A DNA stretch of 25,161 bases from an uncultured Erysipelotrichaceae bacterium. Its GTDB lineage: Bacteria; Bacillota_I; Bacilli_A; RF39; UBA660. Under the pieces are notes generated by a model. It did not search any database. It was not told the origin of the DNA and saw only the letters and a list, made by a program, of their open reading frames with translations. Within the stretch, counting starts at the first letter, position 1. Every line of letters starts with the position of its first letter. Location of the stretch: assembly GCA_902797275.1 (NCBI GenBank), contig CADBSI010000028.1:1-25161 (forward strand), written 5' to 3'. Made by a program: the position numbers and the translations under genes. Of this stretch, positions 7,557 through 15,516 are shown in pieces.

Positions 7557-7611
7557 AAAATGTCAAACAATTTTTAACTTTACTATAATAAGTACCATAA
7601 TTTGACATTTT
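7557..7611 (-). promoter_or_regulatory. 11-bp inverted repeat around the mnmA stop (operator or weak terminator)
   Basis: AAAATGTCAAA (7557-7567) and TTTGACATTTT (7601-7611) are perfect complements 33 bases apart, spanning the mnmA stop codon at 7583. It could be a long-loop hairpin that slows transcription out of mnmA, or a pair of binding half-sites upstream of the XRE promoter. The latter idea fits the shared TTTGaCA core at the XRE -35 box. Confidence 0.4.
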
Positions 7612-8689
7612 CACGTCTTACTTCTTCAATGATTCCTCCTCCAATACAAATATCACCTAGGTATAAAACACAGGCTTGTCCTGGAGTTACAGCTTTAACA
7701 TTATTGTATTTAACTAGTATTTTATTATTATCTAAATATTCGATTTTAACTGGAATATCTGCTTGACGATAACGAAACTTAGCCGTTAAAGTAGTTGGTC
7801 TTAAATCACTTATGAAATTCATATCAGAAACTAAGCAACTATCACTTTTTAAATAATCATTATCACTACCAAAAGCAACATATAAAATATTTTTATCTAA
7901 GTTTTTTCCAACAACAAACATTTTATCACTATTACCACCAATATTAAGACCTTTTCTTTGACCGATTGTATAATACATAAGTCCTTCATGCTTACCTACT
8001 ATTTTATTAGTTTCAATATCAACAACATCACCTGGCATACTTGGTAAATAATTCTTTAAAAAGTTTTGAAAATTACGTTCTCCAATAAAACAAATTCCGG
8101 TTGAATCTTTCTTTTTAGCAGTGATTAAATCATATTCTAAAGCTATTTTTCTTACTTCTTCTTTTTTAATATCACCTACCGGGAATAAAACATTTTTAAG
8201 TTGTTCTTTTGTTAATTGTGATAAAAAGTAAGTTTGATCTTTATTATCATCAACACCTCTTAATAACTCTCCATCTTTAATTCTTGCATAATGACCTGTT
8301 GCTATATAATCAGCACCTAATCTTTTAGCTTCTTTAATAAATAAATCAAATTTAATATATTTATTACACATAATATCAGGATTAGGAGTTCTACCTTTTT
8401 TTAGTTCATCTAAAAAATAAGTAAAAACATAATCCCAATACTCTTTAACAAAATCAATTCGATGAAGCGGAATACCCAATTTATCACATACCATTTTAGC
8501 ATCATTATAATCTTGTTCTTGAGGACATATGTTATTATTTAAATTAGGATTTCCTAGATAATCATTATTAATACTACTATCCCAATTACGCATAAATAAA
8601 CCTATAACATCATAACCTTGTTTTTTTAAAATAATAGCAGCCACGCTACTATCTACCCCACCTGACATACCTATTACAACTTTTTTCAT
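7583..8689 (-). CDS. mnmA: tRNA-specific 2-thiouridylase MnmA
   Basis: MnmA catalyses ATP- and sulfur-relay-dependent 2-thiolation of the wobble uridine (U34) of tRNA-Lys, Glu and Gln. The 368-residue protein has the family length. The PP-loop SGGVDSS is at residues 9-15. The catalytic cysteine pair is visible as Cys108 in PDIMCNKYIKF and Cys200 in DSTGICFIGERNF. The tRNA-binding middle and C-terminal beta-barrel domains follow, with GLMYYTIGQRKGL and a late TPGQACVLY. The gene has its own promoter (8738-8710) that overlaps the end of the SpoIIM-like gene, and a GGTGAT site upstream of the ATG. Essential or near-essential in related Bacillota. Confidence 0.98.
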   Translation of the reverse strand: MKKVVIGMSGGVDSSVAAIILKKQGYDVIGLFMRNWDSSINNDYLGNPNLNNNICPQEQDYNDAKMVCDKLGIPLHRIDFVKEYWDYVFTYFLDELKKGRTPNPDIMCNKYIKFDLFIKEAKRLGADYIATGHYARIKDGELLRGVDDNKDQTYFLSQLTKEQLKNVLFPVGDIKKEEVRKIALEYDLITAKKKDSTGICFIGERNFQNFLKNYLPSMPGDVVDIETNKIVGKHEGLMYYTIGQRKGLNIGGNSDKMFVVGKNLDKNILYVAFGSDNDYLKSDSCLVSDMNFISDLRPTTLTAKFRYRQADIPVKIEYLDNNKILVKYNNVKAVTPGQACVLYLGDICIGGGIIEEVRRENVKLWYLL

Positions 8690-8709
8690 AATATCACCAA
8701 CAAATAGAT

Positions 8710-8738
8710 ATTATACACTATTTTAAGAGAATTGTAAA
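8710..8738 (-). promoter_or_regulatory. mnmA promoter
   Basis: TTTACA (8738-8733), a 17-bp spacer and a consensus TATAAT (8715-8710). The start is expected about 14 bases before the mnmA ATG. It overlaps the 3' end of the upstream coding region. Confidence 0.78.
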
Positions 8739-9353
8739 AAGTTTCATAACAAAATCTGCTAAAAATGTTTCATAAAGTGTAGTAATTAATAAGATTAAAG
8801 CAGATAATCCTAAAATAACTAAATATTTATGCATAAATTCACTTGAATTAAAGTTTTTTTTCAAAAACAAGGCTTTAAATAAGTTAATTGATAACTTAAT
8901 TCCATAAAAAGATAATAATAAATAAATAATTAAATTAATTAATACATGAGGAAATATATATAAAATAACTCCTATTATTCCGATAAAACCATAAGTAGAA
9001 ATAATAACTCCAGCTGATAAACCAATAATAAAACTTTTTAAATATAAAATAAAAGGATTTAAAATAATACCTATAATTGATAAACCAAAAATCCAAATAG
9101 CTAACATATAAAGATAATTAACTGAAAAATTATTAATAAAATTATTTAAATAATTTATATCTTGATTATTTTTAATACCAAGAAAATATTTTTTTAAAAC
9201 TTCACTTATTTGTTGATGATCATTATAGCTTAAGATATTAGAAAATATTATTCCCATAATAAAACCTATTAAAATAATTGTTATTAAAAACATATATTTA
9301 TACTTATTTTTTTTAATTTCTTTTAGTAAAACTATTCTTTTTTCTTTCATCAT
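8718..9353 (-). CDS. spoIIM: SpoIIM-like membrane protein
   Basis: This is a polytopic membrane protein of about 211 residues resembling stage II sporulation protein M, which with SpoIID and SpoIIP drives septal peptidoglycan removal during engulfment. Seen: a basic N-terminus, a first transmembrane segment (about 19-40) with GFIMGIIFSNIL, a hydrophilic outer segment, then four or more hydrophobic segments including LKSFIIGLSAGVII and YIFPHVLINLIIYLLL, both like the family. Length is close to B. subtilis SpoIIM. In-frame GTG codons lie just upstream; I prefer the ATG at 9353 (a second ATG follows at once), with GGTG nearby. SpoIIM relatives also occur in non-sporulating bacteria, so sporulation cannot be inferred from this gene alone. 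Confidence 0.82.
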   Translation of the reverse strand: MMKEKRIVLLKEIKKNKYKYMFLITIILIGFIMGIIFSNILSYNDHQQISEVLKKYFLGIKNNQDINYLNNFINNFSVNYLYMLAIWIFGLSIIGIILNPFILYLKSFIIGLSAGVIISTYGFIGIIGVILYIFPHVLINLIIYLLLSFYGIKLSINLFKALFLKKNFNSSEFMHKYLVILGLSALILLITTLYETFLADFVMKLFTILLK

Positions 9354-9379
9354 CTTCACCACTTAATCTTATTAAGGAA

Positions 9380-9411
9380 AAAGAAAAAAAGTACATTTTT
9401 TTGTACTTTTT
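9380..9411 (-). terminator. Intrinsic terminator of cdsA-rseP
   Basis: Stem AAAAAGTACA / TGTACTTTTT (9386-9395 with 9402-9411), a six-base loop, then a T run on the minus strand. It overlaps the rseP stop codon. Confidence 0.85.
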
Positions 9412-10480
9412 AAAATAGTCTTAATATATCATTAAAGGTTACATAAATAAGTAAAGCTATTAGTAAGAAAAATCCTATATTATGAATCATATTCTCAGTT
9501 TCAGCTTTAATTGGTTTTCCTCTTAGTTTTTCAATTATTATAAATAATATTCTTCCTCCATCAAAGGCTGGGAATGGAATAAGGTTTAAAATACCAACAT
9601 TTATACTTAGCATAGCTGTTAGAATAAGAACACTATAGAAACCACTATGTCTTGTTGTATCAACAGCTGAATATATACCAACTGGTCCAGATAGTTCTTT
9701 TAAGCTAACTCCTCCAGTTATTAATTCTTTTATAGTAATAAATACTTGTCTTGCAATTGAATACCATTTTTTTAAAGCAAAATCAACACTTCTTGTAAAG
9801 CCTTTTTCTAATTTATTATTAAATTGAATACCAAAACTATAACCTTTTTCTTCCATTTCCTTACCACTTAAAGGAACAATTTTAAATTTTAATTCTTGGT
9901 TATTTCTTAATACTTTAAATTCTGTTTCTTTTCCATTTGCAAGAGTTAAATATAGTTGAACATCATCTAAAGTTTTGGTACTTTTGCCATTTATAGAAAT
10001 TATTTTATCTCCATCTTTCATACCCATTGTATAAACAGGAGAATTTTCAATTACTTTTGGTATCTTAGTTGAAATATCAGGTGATCCATATATTAATCCT
10101 GCAATTAATAAAACTACTAGTCCTAATATAAAGTTATTACCTGCTCCAAAGAACATAACTAAAAATCTTTGCCAAACTGGTTTGGATTGCATTAAGTTTT
10201 CTTTTTTAATACTTTTGTCTTCCTCAGACCCTTCTCCTGCTAAAGAAACAAATCCTCCAATTGGTATTAATCTTAAACAATAAATTGTTTCACTTACTTT
10301 TTTTCCTTCTTTAATTTTTTTTTCTCTTATTTTTTTAGTTGACCAAATAACTGGTCCCATTCCAATCGAGAACTCATATACATGAATTTTAAACATCTTA
10401 GAAAATATAAAATGTCCAAATTCATGAACCAAAACAATAAGACCTAAAATTAATACAAAATATATAATTGATAAAATCAT
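9410..10480 (-). CDS. rseP: Site-2 intramembrane zinc metalloprotease RseP
   Basis: This membrane-embedded protease cleaves anti-sigma factors and leftover signal peptides within the membrane. The 356-residue protein shows the zinc motif HEFGH at residues 19-23 in the first transmembrane helix, a PDZ domain at about 125-205 (GMKDGDKIISINGKSTKTLDD), and the C-terminal third zinc-ligand motif NLIPFPAFDGGRI, where the family usually has NPxPxxLDGG. Three to four transmembrane segments are predicted. AGGAGG precedes the ATG, eight bases downstream of the cdsA stop. The cdsA-rseP order is conserved in many bacteria. The substrate here is unknown; no sigma/anti-sigma gene is in the window. Confidence 0.96.
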   Translation of the reverse strand: MILSIIYFVLILGLIVLVHEFGHFIFSKMFKIHVYEFSIGMGPVIWSTKKIREKKIKEGKKVSETIYCLRLIPIGGFVSLAGEGSEEDKSIKKENLMQSKPVWQRFLVMFFGAGNNFILGLVVLLIAGLIYGSPDISTKIPKVIENSPVYTMGMKDGDKIISINGKSTKTLDDVQLYLTLANGKETEFKVLRNNQELKFKIVPLSGKEMEEKGYSFGIQFNNKLEKGFTRSVDFALKKWYSIARQVFITIKELITGGVSLKELSGPVGIYSAVDTTRHSGFYSVLILTAMLSINVGILNLIPFPAFDGGRILFIIIEKLRGKPIKAETENMIHNIGFFLLIALLIYVTFNDILRLF

Positions 10481-10488
10481 TTTTCCTC

Positions 10489-11271
10489 CTAAAACATTCC
10501 CATGATAAGTATATATGTCATCATAACAAAAATAATACTATCTAATCTATCAATAATACCACCATGACCAGGTATTAAATTACTAAAATCTTTTATACCT
10601 TCATATCTTTTAATACTAGATTTAATTAAATCACCTAATTGACCAATTATAGTTAAGAATAAAGTCAAAACTACAACCATAAAGATATTTTTAAAATCTT
10701 TAATAATTAAAATATAAAATATACTAGCAGCAATTGTTCCAACAATACTTCCTCCTATACTACCTTCAATAGTTTTATTAGGCGAAATGTTAGGAGCTAA
10801 TTTATGTTTACCAAATAATTTACCAGTAAAAAGAGCAAAACTATCAGTTGTAATAGTTATTAAAAATAAATAAATTAATGTATTTAAATTCTTATCTCTT
10901 AAATATATAAAGTTTTTAAAAGAAATACCAATAAATAAAATAATTCCTATTAAATAAAAAGCATCTTTATAATTATATTTTTCTCTATCATCAATAAAAA
11001 CTAAAAGTGATAAATTAATTACTAATAAAAGCATTAATAAAGTATTTTCATTACCATTTAATTTTAAAGTATTAAATAAAACTATTATTAAAGTTTCTAA
11101 ATAAGTAAATATTTTAATTATTAAAGGTAAATTAGGTTTTAATTTTAATAATTCATAAATAGAAGCCATACTTAAAATAGAAATACAAACTGTAAATGGT
11201 AAGTTTCCTATTATTAATAGTGGTATAAAGATAATAGCCATTATTATTGCACTTATAATTCTTTTTTTCAT
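10489..11271 (-). CDS. cdsA: Phosphatidate cytidylyltransferase CdsA
   Basis: CdsA makes CDP-diacylglycerol from phosphatidate and CTP, the branch point for phosphatidylglycerol and cardiolipin synthesis, at the cytoplasmic membrane. The 260-residue protein has about seven or eight hydrophobic segments. The family signature is at the C-terminal side: GKHKLAPNISPNKTIEGSIG (about residues 152-171), then GDLIKSSIKRYEGIKDFSNL and PGHGGIIDRLDSIIF with the conserved aspartates. It has a promoter at 11315-11288 and an AGGAGG ribosome binding site, and is followed by rseP eight bases later. Confidence 0.96.
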   Translation of the reverse strand: MKKRIISAIIMAIIFIPLLIIGNLPFTVCISILSMASIYELLKLKPNLPLIIKIFTYLETLIIVLFNTLKLNGNENTLLMLLLVINLSLLVFIDDREKYNYKDAFYLIGIILFIGISFKNFIYLRDKNLNTLIYLFLITITTDSFALFTGKLFGKHKLAPNISPNKTIEGSIGGSIVGTIAASIFYILIIKDFKNIFMVVVLTLFLTIIGQLGDLIKSSIKRYEGIKDFSNLIPGHGGIIDRLDSIIFVMMTYILIMGMF

Positions 11272-11287
11272 AATCCTCCTATATTTG

Positions 11288-11315
11288 ATTATACCATGAA
11301 TAGAAAAAATAGCAA
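11288..11315 (-). promoter_or_regulatory. cdsA-rseP promoter
   Basis: TTGCTA (11315-11310), a 16-bp spacer and TATAAT (11293-11288) preceded by TGG, an extended -10. It lies immediately after the rpmA terminator. Confidence 0.8.
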
Positions 11316-11340
11316 GAAAAAAAGAGTAAATTTTACTCTT
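11312..11340 (-). terminator. Intrinsic terminator of rplU-prp-rpmA
   Basis: Stem AAGAGTA / TACTCTT (11322-11328 with 11334-11340), a five-base loop, then a T-rich tract on the minus strand. It overlaps the last codons of rpmA. Confidence 0.78.
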
Positions 11341-11617
11341 CTACATAAACACTAGCAATTGTTTTATTAGCTTTCTTTTCAAATTTAACAATTCCTGATA
11401 CTGTTGCAAATAAAGTATCATCTGATCCTCTTTTTACATTTAATCCAGGATGAACTTTTGTTCCTCTTTGACGATAGATAATAGATCCAGCTGTAATATA
11501 TTCACCATCACTTGCTTTAGCACCTAATCTACGTCCAGCAGAATCACGTCCATTAGTTGAAGAACCTTGTCCTTTTTTATGAGCAAACAATTGAATATTT
11601 AATTCTAATTTCATCAT
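11333..11617 (-). CDS. rpmA: 50S ribosomal protein L27 with Prp-cleaved N-terminus
   Basis: L27 is a large-subunit protein whose N-terminal tail reaches the peptidyl transferase centre. The 94-residue precursor carries the Bacillota-type extension ending LNIQLF before AHKKGQGSS. Prp cuts after the Phe to expose the mature N-terminus. The body has the family pattern NGRDSAGRRLGAK, GSIIYRQRGTKVHPG and VKRGSDDTLFA. Two adjacent ATG codons (11617 and 11614) can serve as start; the first overlaps the prp stop (ATGA) and AAGGAA lies just upstream. It is the last gene of rplU-prp-rpmA. Confidence 0.98.
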   Translation of the reverse strand: MMKLELNIQLFAHKKGQGSSTNGRDSAGRRLGAKASDGEYITAGSIIYRQRGTKVHPGLNVKRGSDDTLFATVSGIVKFEKKANKTIASVYVEE

Positions 11618-11916
11618 TTCCTTGTACCTTCCTTTATCTCTAAATTTTTGGGATAATCTCGACTTAATTTAGTTAATAGTTCTAACATATTATCAATTAA
11701 CTTTAAAGTGATATTATCAAAACTTTTTATTTCAATTTTTAAGCCTTCTTTAGTATTTTGATAAGTAATTGCTTCACTATTTATAGCTAAAATACCATTA
11801 ATTGTTGTTATTACAATACTTGATACAGCACTACAAACAATATCTTTACCATAATCATCATACATAGCATGACCAGTAATTGAAATATTTTCTTTGTTTT
11901 TTAAAACTTTAATCAT
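11614..11916 (-). CDS. prp: Ribosomal-processing cysteine protease Prp
   Basis: Prp removes the N-terminal extension of L27 before or during large-subunit assembly. The 100-residue protein has the family's catalytic dyad in its N-terminal part: His16 in ITGHAMYDDYG and Cys28 in DIVCSAVSSIV. Its place between rplU and rpmA, and the presence of the cleavable extension on the neighbouring L27, support the call. It starts two bases after the rplU stop without a strong ribosome binding site of its own, so translation is probably coupled, and its stop overlaps the rpmA start. Confidence 0.96.
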   Translation of the reverse strand: MIKVLKNKENISITGHAMYDDYGKDIVCSAVSSIVITTINGILAINSEAITYQNTKEGLKIEIKSFDNITLKLIDNMLELLTKLSRDYPKNLEIKEGTRK

Positions 11917-11918
11917 TA

Positions 11919-12218
11919 TTAACCAATTTTTTTAATTTCAACTTTAGTATATGGTTGTCTATGACCTTGTTTTTTTCTTGTTGAAGTGGTATTAGGTTTG
12001 TATTTAAAAATTTTGATTTTAGAACCTTTACCATGTTTTAAAATTTCACCTTCAACAGTTGCTCCTTTAATAGTAGGATTTCCTAAAGTACTACCTAACA
12101 TTAAAACTTCATCAAATATTACTTTATCTCCTACATTACCATCTAATTTTTCAATATAGATGACATTTCCTTCTTCAACGTAGTATTGTTTACCACCAGT
12201 TTTAATAACTGCTTTCAT
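11919..12218 (-). CDS. rplU: 50S ribosomal protein L21
   Basis: L21 is a large-subunit rRNA-binding protein. The 99-residue protein starts MKAVIKTGGKQYYVEEG, the family N-terminus, and ends with the conserved GHRQPYTKVEIKKI. The reading frame stays open for 28 more codons upstream, but that stretch is the structured leader. The ATG at 12218 has AGGAGG close upstream and is the correct start. It is the first gene of rplU-prp-rpmA. Confidence 0.98.
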   Translation of the reverse strand: MKAVIKTGGKQYYVEEGNVIYIEKLDGNVGDKVIFDEVLMLGSTLGNPTIKGATVEGEILKHGKGSKIKIFKYKPNTTSTRKKQGHRQPYTKVEIKKIG

Positions 12219-12305
12219 ATTTCCTCCTTTTATTACTAGACTCGCTTTTAAGGTACATAACGTTTTTAACCTTTTCAATGCGGTTTGAGCTAGAGGCATC
12301 AAACA
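12219..12305 (-). ncRNA. Probable L21 leader RNA (ribosomal protein autoregulation)
   Basis: The transcribed leader of rplU can form an outer long-range stem (12287-12293 with 12236-12243, CTAGCTC pairing with GAGTCTAG, one bulge) enclosing an inner hairpin (AAGGT / ACCTT at 12273-12269 and 12254-12250). L21 leaders of this kind are known in Bacillota, where L21 is thought to bind its own mRNA. The region also has clearly higher GC than its surroundings. I judge from position and pairing, not from a covariance model. Confidence 0.65.
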
Positions 12306-12311
12306 TTTAAG

Positions 12312-12340
12312 ATTTTACCATAAAATAAGCGTTAAGTCAA
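12312..12340 (-). promoter_or_regulatory. rplU operon promoter
   Basis: TTGACT (12340-12335), a 17-bp spacer and TAAAAT (12317-12312) preceded by TGG (extended -10). The start is near 12305, so the leader RNA is about 87 nt. It lies directly behind the guaA stop. Confidence 0.85.
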
Positions 12341-12355
12341 ACATTTTTTTCTAAA

Positions 12356-13879
12356 TTATTCCCATTCTATCGTTGCAGGTGGCTTGGATGTTATATCATA
12401 TACTATACGATTTATAAATGGAACTTCATTTACTATTCTTTTTGAGATTGTTTCTAAAACATCATATGGTATTTTTAAAAATTTAGCTGTCATGAAATCA
12501 GTTGTTTCAACAGCTCTTAAAGCAAGTAAATAATCATAAGTTCTGAAATCTCCCATAACCCCTACCGATTTAATATTAGTTAAAACAGCAAAGTATTGAT
12601 TAGCTACTTTATCAAGACCATTTTTTCTAAATTCTTCTCTTAAGATATAATCAGCATCTTGAAGAATTTTAATTTTCTCTTCAGTGATATCACCAATTAT
12701 ACGAATAGCAAGTCCTGGTCCTGGAAAAGGTTGACGATAAACAAGATTTTCTTTTAAGCCAAGGCTTAAGCCTAAAAGTCTTACTTCATCTTTAAATAAA
12801 TCACGAAGTGGTTCAATTATTTCTTTAAAGTCAACATGATCTGGTAAACCACCAACATTATGATGACTTTTAATAACTTTTCCTTTGGTACCTGATTCAA
12901 TTACATCAGGATAAATTGTTCCTTGAACTAAGTAATCAACTGTACCTAATTTTTTAGCTTCTTTTTCAAATACGCGAATGAATTCTTCTCCGATTATTTT
13001 CCTTTTAGTTTCAGGATCAGATACTCCTTTTAATTTTTCTAAAAATAAATTCTTAGCATCTACTTTAATAAAGTTTAAATCACCTCGATTACCAAATACT
13101 TCTTCAACTTCTAAAGCCTCATTTTTACGAAGCAGGCCATGGTCAACAAAAATACAGGTTAAATTAGAACCCACAGCTTTACTTAAAAGCATTGCGGCAA
13201 CACTACTATCTACGCCACCTGAAAGGGCACATAAAACTTTTTTATTACCTATTTTATTCTTTAATTCCTTAATTTTTTGTTCCATGAAATAATCCATTTT
13301 CCAAGTTTTAGAACATTTACAAATAAGAGTTATAAAGTTATCAATTATTTTATTGCCATTATTAGTTAAAGTAACCTCTGGGTGAAATTGAACACCATAT
13401 AAGTTTTTATCAAGATTAGCAATTCCTGCGTATAAACAGTTTTTGGTACTAGCAATTTTTTTAAAACCCTCTGGTAATTTATTAACATAATCACTATGAC
13501 TCATCAAACATATGTTTTGTTTTTCGAGATTTTCAAATAAAGGATTAGCTTCTAAATCTACTAAAATTTCCCCAAATTCTTTAACAGATGCATTTAATAC
13601 TTCTCCCCCTAACATATAAGACATTAATTGCATACCATAACATATTCCAAGAACAGGAATACCTAAATTAAATATTTCTTTATCACATTTAGGAGCATCG
13701 TTTTGGTAAACACTATTTGGTCCTCCTGTTAAAATTATTCCTTTAGGATTTATTTTTTTAACCTCATCAAGGGTGATAGTATAGGGTTTAACAAGAGAAT
13801 AAACATTATTTTCTCTAACTCTTCTTGCAATTAATTGGTTATATTGACCACCAAAGTCAATTATTAATATTGTATCCAT
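12356..13879 (-). CDS. guaA: GMP synthase (glutamine-hydrolysing)
   Basis: GuaA converts XMP to GMP using ATP and glutamine-derived ammonia. The 507-residue protein has the full two-part architecture. The class I glutamine amidotransferase domain occupies about 1-185, with nucleophile Cys80 in LGICYGMQ and the His-Glu pair in VQFHPEV. The ATP pyrophosphatase domain has PP-loop ALSGGVDSSVAA at about 215-226. The dimerisation domain ends with the family signature PPATIEWE. The ATG overlaps the last base of the guaB stop (TAATG) and AAGGAT lies upstream inside guaB, so the two are co-translated as one pathway unit. Confidence 0.98.
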   Translation of the reverse strand: MDTILIIDFGGQYNQLIARRVRENNVYSLVKPYTITLDEVKKINPKGIILTGGPNSVYQNDAPKCDKEIFNLGIPVLGICYGMQLMSYMLGGEVLNASVKEFGEILVDLEANPLFENLEKQNICLMSHSDYVNKLPEGFKKIASTKNCLYAGIANLDKNLYGVQFHPEVTLTNNGNKIIDNFITLICKCSKTWKMDYFMEQKIKELKNKIGNKKVLCALSGGVDSSVAAMLLSKAVGSNLTCIFVDHGLLRKNEALEVEEVFGNRGDLNFIKVDAKNLFLEKLKGVSDPETKRKIIGEEFIRVFEKEAKKLGTVDYLVQGTIYPDVIESGTKGKVIKSHHNVGGLPDHVDFKEIIEPLRDLFKDEVRLLGLSLGLKENLVYRQPFPGPGLAIRIIGDITEEKIKILQDADYILREEFRKNGLDKVANQYFAVLTNIKSVGVMGDFRTYDYLLALRAVETTDFMTAKFLKIPYDVLETISKRIVNEVPFINRIVYDITSKPPATIEWE

Positions 13880-15375
13880 TATTCGTGATCCTTTGCTATT
13901 ACATCGTGATATGATCCTTCTCTAATACTCACATTAGAAACAAAAGTAAGAGTAGCATTTTCTTGTAATTTTTTAATAGTAGTTGCTCCACAATTACACA
14001 TAGTTGATTTGATTTTTTCAATGGTTACATTTAAGTTTTCTTTTAAAGAACCAGCATATGGAATATAAGAGTCTACTCCCTCTTCAAAAGTTAATTTAGT
14101 TTTATTGCCACCTAAATCATATCTTTGCCAATTTCTAGCTCGATTAGAACCTTCACCCCAATATTCTTTATAAAATGAACCATTTCTTTTAACTATTTTA
14201 GTTGGACTTTCATCAAAACGAGCAAAGTATCTACCCATCATAACAAAATCTGCTCCCATCGCAAGAGCAAGGGTTATATGATAATCATGAACTATTCCTC
14301 CATCAGAACAAATTGGAATATACTTACCAGTTCTTGCAAAATATTCATCCCTAGCACTAGCAACTTCAATTAAACTACTTGCTTGACCTCTTCCTATTCC
14401 TTTGGTTTCACGAGTTATACAAATAGATCCTCCCCCAACACCAACTTTAATGAAATCAGCTCCAGCATCTGCAAGGTAATAAAATCCTTCTTTACTAACA
14501 ACATTACCTGCACCAATTTTAACACTTTCACCATAATTTTCACGAACAAAATCAATAGTTTCTTTTTGCCAAATTGAATAACCATCGCTAGAATCAATAC
14601 AAAGTACATCAACTCCAGCCTCAATTAAAGCTGGTATTCTTTCTTTATAGTCTCTTGTATTAATTCCAGCTCCAACAATGTATCTTTTTTCTTCATCTAG
14701 TAAAGAATTAACATTATTTTTTCTTTCATCATAATCTTTTCTGAATACTAAGTATTTTAAATTATCTAATTTATCAAGAATTGGTAAACAACTAATTTTA
14801 TTTTCCCAAATCATATCATTAGCTTCTTTTAAAGTAATTCCTTCATAAGCATAAACTAAATCTTCTTTTTTAGTCATGAATTTTTCAATAGATTCATCTA
14901 AATTATCACGTGATAAACGATAATCTTTATCAGTAACAAGACCTAAAAATTTTCCAGAAGATTCTCCATTTTCAGTTATCATAACAGTTGAATGACCGGT
15001 TTTTTCAACAAGAGATACAACATCTTTTAAAGTTGCAGTTGGAGTGATATTAGAATCACTTACAACAAAACCAGCCTTATTCTTTTTAACATTTAAAACC
15101 ATTCTTGCTTGATCCTCTATACTTTGAGATCCATAAATAAAGGAAACTCCCCCTTCTCTTGCAAGTGCAATTGCCATGGTATCATTAGAAACAGATTGCA
15201 TAATAGCAGATACAACAGGTACATTTAAACTAATTGCAGGTTCTTCTTCTTTCATAAAAGCCACAAGTGGTGTTTTTAAACTCACATTTTCAGGAATACA
15301 CTCCTTAGTAGTTAAATTAGGTAATAACAAAAACTCACTAAAAGTTCTTGATATATCCGGTAATATTTTACACAT
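13879..15375 (-). CDS. guaB: IMP dehydrogenase
   Basis: GuaB oxidises IMP to XMP with NAD, the first committed step to GMP; the next step is encoded by guaA directly downstream. The protein has 498 residues from MCKILPDISRTFSEF. Order: the start of the TIM barrel, a CBS-domain pair (about 95-215, including SGKFLGLVTDKDYRLS), then the catalytic barrel with VDVLCIDSSDG, IGAGNVVSKEG, and the catalytic Cys loop GGGSICITRETKGIGRGQ. That loop is the variant found in a clostridial-type subgroup instead of the common GPGSICTTR. The open frame extends to 15432, but the start at 15375 is preferred because GGAGG precedes it and the promoter lies inside the extension. Confidence 0.96.
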   Translation of the reverse strand: MCKILPDISRTFSEFLLLPNLTTKECIPENVSLKTPLVAFMKEEEPAISLNVPVVSAIMQSVSNDTMAIALAREGGVSFIYGSQSIEDQARMVLNVKKNKAGFVVSDSNITPTATLKDVVSLVEKTGHSTVMITENGESSGKFLGLVTDKDYRLSRDNLDESIEKFMTKKEDLVYAYEGITLKEANDMIWENKISCLPILDKLDNLKYLVFRKDYDERKNNVNSLLDEEKRYIVGAGINTRDYKERIPALIEAGVDVLCIDSSDGYSIWQKETIDFVRENYGESVKIGAGNVVSKEGFYYLADAGADFIKVGVGGGSICITRETKGIGRGQASSLIEVASARDEYFARTGKYIPICSDGGIVHDYHITLALAMGADFVMMGRYFARFDESPTKIVKRNGSFYKEYWGEGSNRARNWQRYDLGGNKTKLTFEEGVDSYIPYAGSLKENLNVTIEKIKSTMCNCGATTIKKLQENATLTFVSNVSIREGSYHDVIAKDHE

Positions 15376-15398
15376 ATATCCTCCATTTAAAATATTTA

Positions 15399-15432
15399 CA
15401 AGTATTATAACTTGAAATAAAGGAAATAGCAA
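15399..15432 (-). promoter_or_regulatory. guaBA promoter with palindrome over the -10 box
   Basis: TTGCTA (15432-15427), a 17-bp spacer and consensus TATAAT (15409-15404). A 16-bp palindromic site, CAAGT / ACTTG arms at 15399-15414, is centred on the -10 box and could be a repressor operator. No purine riboswitch-like structure fits in the roughly 20 bases between the predicted start and the ATG. Confidence 0.8.
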
Positions 15433-15485
15433 CCTTTTTTAAGTAAATTAAAAAAATTTAAGAATTAATTTTTTTAGCAAATAAA

Positions 15486-15516
15486 AACAAAAAAAAGAAA
15501 CTATATATTAGTTTCT
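15486..15516 (-). terminator. Intrinsic terminator of the Bax-inhibitor-like gene
   Basis: Stem AGAAACTA / TAGTTTCT (15496-15503 with 15509-15516), a five-base loop, then a long T tract on the minus strand. It overlaps the stop codon at 15515. Confidence 0.85.

Noticed and set aside
14415..14624. 69-residue minus-strand frame within guaB in another phase
   Set aside because: It overlaps the catalytic part of IMP dehydrogenase in a different frame with no start signals.
15376..15432. Longer IMP dehydrogenase with a 19-residue hydrophobic N-terminal extension
   Set aside because: The extension covers the predicted promoter and lacks a ribosome binding site; the internal ATG at 15375 matches the family start.
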